From assembly GCA_937874755.1 (NCBI GenBank), contig CALNBC010000256.1:1-6726 (forward strand): a stretch of 6,726 nucleotides of DNA, written 5' to 3'. The notes beneath the pieces were generated by a model. The model was not told the DNA's origin and made no database searches. It worked only from the letters and a program-made list of their open reading frames with translations. Source of the stretch: an uncultured Clostridia bacterium. Lineage in GTDB: Bacteria > Bacillota > Clostridia > Christensenellales > CALWSW01. Each line of letters begins with the position of its first letter. Position 1 is the first letter of the stretch. Made by a program: the position numbers and the translations under genes. Below are positions 1 to 3,402 of this stretch, piece by piece.

Positions 1-504
1 GACGGAAATATCGCACCCGGGTCCGAGCACGCGGGCAAGCTCAGCCATGACTTCGTCGCGATCCTTGTATAAGCCTCCGACGTTTGCCTTGGGATTGTTG
101 ATGAACAGGTCATAAACGATGCCGGGGTTGCAGGTCAGGTTCGCGAGCAAGGGGCTGATAGGAGCAACTTCGTAGGGGTTTGCAGAGTCAGCGGAGAACA
201 GAACCTTGGTGGGGCGAAGCTCGCCGTTTTTGTCGTACGAAATGTCGCGGACAAGGTCGACCAGCAGAACACCATCCGCTGCCATGTTGTACTCGCGGCG
301 GAAGCCCGCAGGCGTCTCGCCTTCGGGGGTTTTGAATGTTGCGATAACGTTCTTGAATTCGTCTGTAACGCCAATGAATTTTACGATGTCCTTCAGTGCC
401 TTATAGTCGTCGAGCGAAACTGGGGCGTCAATCGCACGATTAACATAGGCCTCGTCTCCGCGCACCGCGGGAGCTCCGAAGGTCTTTAGTGTGCATCCGA
501 TCAT
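1..504 (-). CDS. transaldolase-like TIM-barrel protein, partial (C-terminus off left edge)
   Basis: The open frame starts at ATG 504-502 and runs through the left edge without a stop, giving 168 residues. An AGGAGGA ribosome binding site (517-511) sits six bases before the ATG. From about residue 100 the sequence reads as the first strand and helix of a transaldolase-type barrel: LFSADSANPYEVAPI followed by NLTCNPGIVYDLF resembles the 'DTAN...TTNPSLI' opening of transaldolases and fructose-6-phosphate aldolases. This would make it a class I, Schiff-base aldolase or transaldolase-like cytoplasmic enzyme. The catalytic lysine, expected on a later strand, is outside the window. The first 100 residues are an extension not seen in short transaldolases; I recognise no domain in them. 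The gene diverges from the DeoC-family aldolase at 997 and shares its control region. The family call is inferred from a short motif; substrate unknown. A catalytically inactive barrel protein is possible. Confidence 0.55.
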   Translation of the reverse strand, partial: MIGCTLKTFGAPAVRGDEAYVNRAIDAPVSLDDYKALKDIVKFIGVTDEFKNVIATFKTPEGETPAGFRREYNMAADGVLLVDLVRDISYDKNGELRPTKVLFSADSANPYEVAPISPLLANLTCNPGIVYDLFINNPKANVGGLYKDRDEVMAELARVLGPGCDISV

Positions 505-560
505 GATTTGTCCTCCTGAAGTTTGGGTTTTAAGTTAAGCTGTAAATAGAAATTGAGCCA

Positions 561-575
561 AGCGCAACTTGTGCT
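561..575. repeat. imperfect inverted repeat near the minus-strand transcription start (possible operator)
   Basis: AGCGCAA (561-567) and TTGTGCT (569-575) form inverted arms around one central base, with a single mismatch that is a G-U pair in RNA. The site lies about 8 to 22 bases downstream of the predicted start of the minus-strand transcript, a position typical of repressor binding. The same half-site type, TTGYGC, recurs upstream of the divergent plus promoter. Operator function is inferred. Confidence 0.35.
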
Positions 576-589
576 ATACTTGTATATAT

Positions 590-618
590 AAGATACTTCA
601 TCTAATCGCACTTGTCAA
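590..618 (-). promoter_or_regulatory. sigma-A-type promoter for the transaldolase-like gene
   Basis: On the minus strand a perfect -35 box TTGACA (618-613) is followed after exactly 17 bases by TATCTT (595-590), a 4/6 match to the -10 consensus. Transcription would start near 583, giving a leader of about 80 bases before the ATG at 504. Confidence 0.6.
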
Positions 619-749
619 TAGCGTGGCAAATAAAAGGAACATTTACTCGCCATCTTTAACGCATTTGCCGAAATCTCGATTCTATACCACAATACAAATA
701 TACCCTATACCATAACGAAGAGCAACAGCAATGTCGCGTAAGTTAGTGG

Positions 750-778
750 ATTGTAACGCATATTGATGTATTAGCCAA
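750..778 (-). promoter_or_regulatory. weak second minus-strand promoter candidate
   Basis: TTGGCT (778-773) and TACAAT (755-750) on the minus strand are separated by 17 bases. The -10 box is a 5/6 match but the -35 box only 3/6. It could give a longer transcript for the transaldolase-like gene or a small RNA. Such matches also arise by chance in AT-rich DNA. Confidence 0.22.
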
Positions 779-854
779 GCTGCAATTGCCACTTAGGTAT
801 TCTTCCCTGCCTGTGTATTATTAGTTCTTTGAATATTTTACTAGAATAGAATCT

Positions 855-888
855 GTGCGCACGTTTGTGCAAAATTTCTTGTTGCGCT
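855..888. repeat. palindrome and half-site cluster upstream of the plus promoter
   Basis: GTGCGCAC (855-862) is a perfect 8-base palindrome. Its right half GCAC (859-862) also pairs with GTGC (867-870) across GTTT. TTGTGC (865-870) and TTGCGC (882-887) are same-direction copies of the half-site that forms the inverted repeat at 561-575. The cluster ends two bases before the -35 box at 890, a position suited to an activator or an upstream operator. The function is inferred. Confidence 0.35.
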
Positions 889-889
889 G

Positions 890-918
890 TTGACATCTCA
901 TATTGGTGGTGTTAGCAT
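890..918 (+). promoter_or_regulatory. sigma-A-type promoter for the DeoC-family gene
   Basis: A perfect -35 box TTGACA (890-895) is followed after exactly 17 bases by TAGCAT (913-918), a 4/6 match to TATAAT. Transcription would start near 925, leaving a leader of about 72 bases before the ATG at 997. Confidence 0.65.
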
Positions 919-925
919 ATTTTTA

Positions 926-944
926 GCGGGATTATTGCTCCCGC
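926..944 (+). repeat. GC-rich inverted repeat at the 5' end of the DeoC-family transcript
   Basis: GCGGGA (926-931) and TCCCGC (939-944) are perfect 6-base inverted arms around a 7-base loop, starting almost at the predicted transcription start. No T-run follows, so it is not a terminator. It could be an operator overlapping the start site or a hairpin that stabilises the 5' end of the mRNA. Confidence 0.4.
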
Positions 945-996
945 AATCAGACACATCTTACTTCCGACTTCATCTTTAATTTAGGAGGAAAATTCC

Positions 997-1716
997 ATGG
1001 TAGATCTCTCTAAGTATAACAAATGGGACCTCGGCAAACTGTTTGATTTTTCCGTACTTCCCAAGAACAGCACCGAGGACGACATCCGCAAAGGTTGTCG
1101 CCTTGCGAAAGAGTATAACTGCGCCGCTTTCTATGCCGCCACAAACTATTGGCTTCCCGTTATGAAGGAAGAGCTTGCAGGCAGCGACGTACTCCTCGGA
1201 GTCGGGCTTGCATTCCCCTTTGGAGCGAACACTGCTTATATGAAGGGGCTGGAGACTGAAGAAGCAGTCAAAATGGGCGGTACCGCGCTGGACATCGTCA
1301 TGAATATCGGAGCGCTGCGTTCTAAGCGTTATAAGGACGTCGAAGAAGAACTCAAGGTTTTCAAAAAAGCTGCCCAGGGCAACCTCACCAAGTGCATACT
1401 CGAAGTCAATTTCCTGACCGACGAAGAAATCGCCACCGGCTGCAAGATGATAGTGGAAGCGGGCATCGACTACGCCAAGACTTCCTCCGGCCAGTTTGAG
1501 GGTCCCTCTATGGAGCAGTTCCTCATAATGAAAGAGACGATCAAAGGAACTGACTGCAAGTTGAAAGTTGCTGGAGTTAAGTTCCCCCGTCCCCAGAATG
1601 CATACGCTTTCATTATGGCAGGGGCAGAACTGATTGGCACCCGCGCAGCCCCTCAGATTATAGATGCGGTTGACCAGATGCGCGAAATCGGAATTGTCCC
1701 GAAATACGCGGGCTAA
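997..1716 (+). CDS. deoxyribose-phosphate aldolase (DeoC)-family protein with altered phosphate site
   Basis: A 239-residue cytoplasmic TIM-barrel aldolase of the DeoC/LacD group, which form a Schiff base with a carbonyl substrate through lysine. Conserved features are visible in order: LFDFSVLPKNST (residues 15-26, cf. the IDHTLLKP opening), FPFGANT (73-79), the catalytic Asp99 in ALDIVMNIGALRS, Schiff-base Lys161 in KTSSG, and second active-site Lys190 in LKVAG. The catalytic Asp/Lys/Lys set of DERA is therefore intact. Unlike classical DERA, the GG(V/I)RT phosphate loop reads GVKFP (193-197) and the GTSSG/GASS serine loop reads GTRAA (214-218), so both phosphate-binding serines are lost and an Arg is gained. 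Length is close to the short bacterial DERA type. An AGGAGG site (983-988) lies eight bases before the ATG. It has its own promoter and terminator and diverges from a transaldolase-like gene. Family membership is secure; 2-deoxyribose-5-phosphate as substrate is doubtful. Confidence 0.88.
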   Translation: MVDLSKYNKWDLGKLFDFSVLPKNSTEDDIRKGCRLAKEYNCAAFYAATNYWLPVMKEELAGSDVLLGVGLAFPFGANTAYMKGLETEEAVKMGGTALDIVMNIGALRSKRYKDVEEELKVFKKAAQGNLTKCILEVNFLTDEEIATGCKMIVEAGIDYAKTSSGQFEGPSMEQFLIMKETIKGTDCKLKVAGVKFPRPQNAYAFIMAGAELIGTRAAPQIIDAVDQMREIGIVPKYAG

Positions 1717-1728
1717 TTGTTGACTGAC

Positions 1729-1758
1729 AAAGGGCGGGTTAACATCCCGTCCTTTTTA
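1729..1758 (+). terminator. intrinsic terminator after the DeoC-family gene
   Basis: AAAGGGCGGG (1729-1738) pairs with CCCGTCCTTT (1746-1755) over ten base pairs, one of them G-U, around a seven-base loop. The stem ends in a run of five T (1753-1757), three of which also form the base of the stem. It begins 12 bases after the TAA at 1714-1716, so the aldolase is probably a single-gene transcript. Confidence 0.85.
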
Positions 1759-1830
1759 TTGTGTTATTCGTTTTGCACAAATAACCAAGATAATAACCGC
1801 ATTGTTTGGCTGCCGCCACTCTCTTTTAGG

Positions 1831-1859
1831 TTGCGTACAAAAGTATAAGACTATATAAT
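1831..1859 (+). promoter_or_regulatory. promoter of the EamA/DMT transporter gene
   Basis: A perfect -10 box TATAAT (1854-1859) lies 17 bases after TTGCGT (1831-1836), a weak 3/6 -35 box. The predicted start near 1866 gives a leader of about 28 bases that includes the AAAGGA ribosome binding site at 1881-1886. The terminator at 1729-1758 separates it from the previous gene. Confidence 0.6.
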
Positions 1860-1893
1860 TTAGTTTGATTTTGTCGAAGGAAAGGACCTTGAA

Positions 1894-2811
1894 ATGCACC
1901 GTAATTCGCAAACTCTGACCGGCAACATTCTCGCTTTTTGTACGATACTTGTATGGGGCAGTACATTTATCAGCAGCAAAATAATGCTGGAAGTAGTCAC
2001 TCCGGCGCAGCTCATAAGCTCGCGCTTTTTGATTGCGTATATCGTGTTGTGGATGCTGCGCCCAAAGTGGGAAAAAACCACGCTGAAAGCTGAAGCTCAT
2101 TACCTTGTGCTCGGTCTGTTCGGCTGTACGCTATACTTTCTGGCAGAAAACAACGCGCTTAACTTCACGCTCGCTTCCAACGTGAGCATAATTATTGCGT
2201 CCGCCCCTATTTTGACCGCGATACTGGCGCACTTTTTTACAAAGGACAAAAGGTTGAACAAAAACACGTTCTTGGGATTCCTGCTCGCTTTTTGCGGCGT
2301 CGCCCTGGTGGTTTTCAACGGCGCGGTAGTGTTGAAGCTAAATCCAATCGGGGATTTGCTCTCGCTGCTTGCTGCTCTTTGCTGGGCGATTTATTCGGTA
2401 TTGGTTACGCATTCTCTCAACAACGTCCACCCTGTTGTATTGACCAGGAAGATGATGTTCTACGGTTTTTTGACCATGCTACCCATATTGCTTGTTGAAG
2501 GAGCGCCCTTCCCCGTATCTACAATGCTCTCGGGCAAATACCTGTTCAATCTGCTGTTTCTTGGTGTCCTCGGCAGCGGCGTGTGCTACGTCACCTGGAA
2601 CATGGCGATGTCGCGCATAGGCATTGTACTCGCGAACAACTACATTTACATCAACCCCTTTGTGACCCTCATTGCCGCCGCCCTATTCCTCGACGAGCCG
2701 ATAAGCATTATGGGGGTCATAGGCGCGGTGCTGATAATCGGAGGAGTTGCCGTCAGTTCGGCAAGCCCCAAAAAAGCGGCTTCACCTCTTCCTGCTGCCG
2801 GCGAAGGTTGA
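1894..2811 (+). CDS. EamA-family (DMT superfamily) transporter
   Basis: A 305-residue integral membrane protein with about ten hydrophobic helices in two repeated EamA halves (roughly residues 10-142 and 152-288). Family marks include WGSTFISSKI at the end of the first helix (21-30), NALNFTLASNVSII (87-100) before PILTAILA, and INPFVTLIAAALFLDEPIS (253-271) leading to the last glycine-rich helix. DMT proteins export small metabolites such as amino acids, nucleobases or drugs from the cytoplasm; the substrate cannot be told from sequence. The ATG at 1894 is preceded by AAAGGA (1881-1886), and no better start exists. The hydrophilic tail SPKKAASPLPAAGEG (291-305) is not part of the conserved fold, and its codons overlap the probable terminator of the convergent gene. 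The stop lies 17 bases from the stop of that minus-strand gene. Confidence 0.9.
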   Translation: MHRNSQTLTGNILAFCTILVWGSTFISSKIMLEVVTPAQLISSRFLIAYIVLWMLRPKWEKTTLKAEAHYLVLGLFGCTLYFLAENNALNFTLASNVSIIIASAPILTAILAHFFTKDKRLNKNTFLGFLLAFCGVALVVFNGAVVLKLNPIGDLLSLLAALCWAIYSVLVTHSLNNVHPVVLTRKMMFYGFLTMLPILLVEGAPFPVSTMLSGKYLFNLLFLGVLGSGVCYVTWNMAMSRIGIVLANNYIYINPFVTLIAAALFLDEPISIMGVIGAVLIIGGVAVSSASPKKAASPLPAAGEG

Positions 2812-2817
2812 CCGCTT
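2770..2817 (-). terminator. probable intrinsic terminator of the BofC-like gene, inside the DMT coding end
   Basis: Read on the minus strand, AAGCGG (2817-2812) pairs with CCGCTT (2779-2774). Inside it TCAACCT (2811-2805) pairs with AGGTGA (2787-2782) with one bulged base. The hairpin ends in six U (2775-2770), two of which form the base of the stem. It starts 12 bases after the minus-strand stop at 2829-2831. The plus-strand reading has no T-run, so it should act only on the minus-strand transcript. The interrupted stem lowers confidence. Confidence 0.5.
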
Positions 2818-2828
2818 CGGCTCTTGTT

Positions 2829-3260
2829 TCAGCTTTCGTAATCCTCGAGATAGCTTTCTATATCGTCGAGGCTTTCAAACATGATGCCCGTCTCGAGCTG
2901 AGTGCGCACCTGCTCGGGCAACTGTGCCCACTCCGCCGAGAACGCCGCGACGACCACCTCATTTTTTAGCACTACAAGCCCGTTGCCGTCTTTTTTGAGT
3001 ACATACGTTCCAATGGCTAGGTTGCTCTGCTCCGGATTTGCCAGAGGCGTTGTTGGCGTTGCTGCAGGAGTCGGCGCAATAGGCGAATACTCTGGAGGAC
3101 CCACGACCTCCACCGGTATCGGAGTAGTTTTCGCTACTAATTCGCTCGGTTCCGGACTTATTTGCGGCGCGCTTACTCTGCCTATTCCAAATCCTGCCAA
3201 CCCAATTAAAACCATCACCGCTACAGTCAACGCTCTTCTTATATGCGCTAGTTTCTTCAA
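2829..3260 (-). CDS. single-pass membrane protein with BofC-like C-terminal domain
   Basis: A 143-residue protein with a short basic N-terminus (MKKLAHIRR), one membrane helix at about 10-28, a Pro/Thr/Ala-rich linker (32-78) and a compact C-terminal domain (84-143). The topology suggests an anchor with the domain outside the membrane. The end of the domain, YVLK...NGLVV...LPEQVRTQLETGI...SLDDIESYLEDYES, follows the pattern of the BofC C-terminal domain (YxxKxxxGxIxV...LPxxDxxxLxxGIxVxSxxELxxxLEDYxS). BofC itself restrains intercompartmental signalling to sigma-K in Bacillus sporulation, but similar domains occur in small uncharacterised clostridial proteins, so a sporulation role is not established. 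The start is a TTG at 3260-3258 with a GGGAGGG ribosome site six bases upstream. The gene is convergent with the DMT gene and divergent from the GT-C gene. Domain assignment is from memory of the pattern. Confidence 0.7.
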   Translation of the reverse strand: MKKLAHIRRALTVAVMVLIGLAGFGIGRVSAPQISPEPSELVAKTTPIPVEVVGPPEYSPIAPTPAATPTTPLANPEQSNLAIGTYVLKKDGNGLVVLKNEVVVAAFSAEWAQLPEQVRTQLETGIMFESLDDIESYLEDYES

Positions 3261-3266
3261 TTTATT

Positions 3267-3273
3267 CCCTCCC
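3267..3273 (-). promoter_or_regulatory. ribosome binding site fixing a TTG start
   Basis: On the minus strand GGGAGGG (3273-3267) lies six bases before TTG (3260-3258). No ATG or GTG in that frame has comparable spacing, so this strong site is the main reason for accepting the rare TTG start of the BofC-like gene. Confidence 0.75.
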
Positions 3274-3292
3274 TTGCCGATATAGCTTTCCC

Positions 3293-3298
3293 TTTATA
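3293..3298 (-). promoter_or_regulatory. -10-like box upstream of the BofC-like gene
   Basis: TATAAA (minus strand, 3298-3293) lies 33 bases upstream of the TTG start and is a 5/6 match to the -10 consensus. No good -35 box stands 16 to 18 bases upstream; that position is occupied by the palindrome at 3302-3321. This suggests a weak or regulator-controlled promoter. A second TATAAA on the same strand is at 3334-3329. Confidence 0.35.
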
Positions 3299-3301
3299 CC
3301 G

Positions 3302-3321
3302 CTAAAACAGACCTGTTTTAG
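3302..3321. repeat. palindrome (9+2+9) in the divergent promoter region, probable operator
   Basis: CTAAAACAG (3302-3310) and CTGTTTTAG (3313-3321) are perfect inverted arms around the two bases AC. The site abuts the minus-strand TATAAA at 3298-3293 and covers the place where its -35 box would be, and lies 23 bases upstream of the plus-strand -35 box. Length and symmetry fit a dimeric repressor site. I cannot match it to a known regulator. Its core AACAGANCTGTT recurs at 5128-5139. Confidence 0.5.
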
Positions 3322-3333
3322 AAATTCTTTTAT

Positions 3334-3343
3334 ATGATATCAT
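3334..3343. repeat. 10-base perfect palindrome next to the GT-C promoter
   Basis: ATGATATCAT reads the same on both strands and ends one base before the -35 box at 3345. It could be a protein-binding site, but AT-rich palindromes of this length arise readily by chance. Confidence 0.25.
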
Positions 3344-3344
3344 G

Positions 3345-3373
3345 TTGTTAACTTGGCCAAATCTGGTTAAAAT
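3345..3373 (+). promoter_or_regulatory. promoter of the GT-C membrane protein gene
   Basis: TTGTTA (3345-3350, 4/6) and TAAAAT (3368-3373, 5/6) are separated by exactly 17 bases. The spacer contains a perfect palindrome, TTGGCCAA (3353-3360). Transcription would start near 3380, which leaves the TTG at 3376 outside the transcript and supports the ATG at 3403 as the real start. Confidence 0.55.
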
Positions 3374-3390
3374 GCTTGTTGAACCCGCTT

Positions 3391-3395
3391 GGAGG
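3391..3395 (+). promoter_or_regulatory. ribosome binding site that sets the GT-C start at 3403
   Basis: GGAGG (3391-3395) lies seven bases before ATG 3403-3405. The longer in-frame start, TTG at 3376, has no purine-rich site in front of it and overlaps the promoter region. Confidence 0.8.
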
Positions 3396-3402
3396 CTTTT
3401 AC

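Larger units (their letters stand above)
505..996. other. divergent intergenic control region between two aldolase-type genes
   Basis: This AT-rich 492-base stretch lies between the start codons of two divergently transcribed genes and has no credible coding sequence. It contains one well-formed promoter for each gene (590-618 minus, 890-918 plus), a weaker extra minus-strand promoter candidate (750-778), inverted repeats near both transcription starts (561-575 and 926-944) and a palindrome cluster upstream of the plus promoter (855-888). The middle (about 620-850) has only short repeats such as TATACC at 683-688, 699-704 and 706-711. It is longer than needed for two simple promoters, so an unannotated small RNA or several regulator sites are possible; neither is proven. 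Confidence 0.7.

Noticed and set aside
731..766. Short open frame MSRKLVDCNAY in the divergent intergenic region
   Set aside because: Only 11 codons, no convincing ribosome site and no plus-strand promoter directly upstream.
995..1008. CCATGG followed by AGATCT at the DeoC-family start, which resembles a cloning-vector NcoI/BglII junction
   Set aside because: The flanking leader, ribosome site and following codons read as continuous native sequence and match the DeoC family from the first residues, so this is coincidence rather than vector contamination.
1756..2100. Minus-strand frame of 114 codons opposite the start of the DMT gene
   Set aside because: It covers a promoter and terminator region, has no domain, and the opposite strand carries a well-supported transporter gene.
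2783..2810. Possible REP-like repeat suggested by the tail SPLPAAGEG
   Set aside because: The inner arms pair poorly and no second copy is in the window; the hairpin is better explained as the terminator of the convergent gene.
3376..3402. Upstream TTG start adding nine residues to the GT-C protein
   Set aside because: It has no ribosome site and lies at or before the predicted transcription start, whereas ATG 3403 has GGAGG seven bases upstream.
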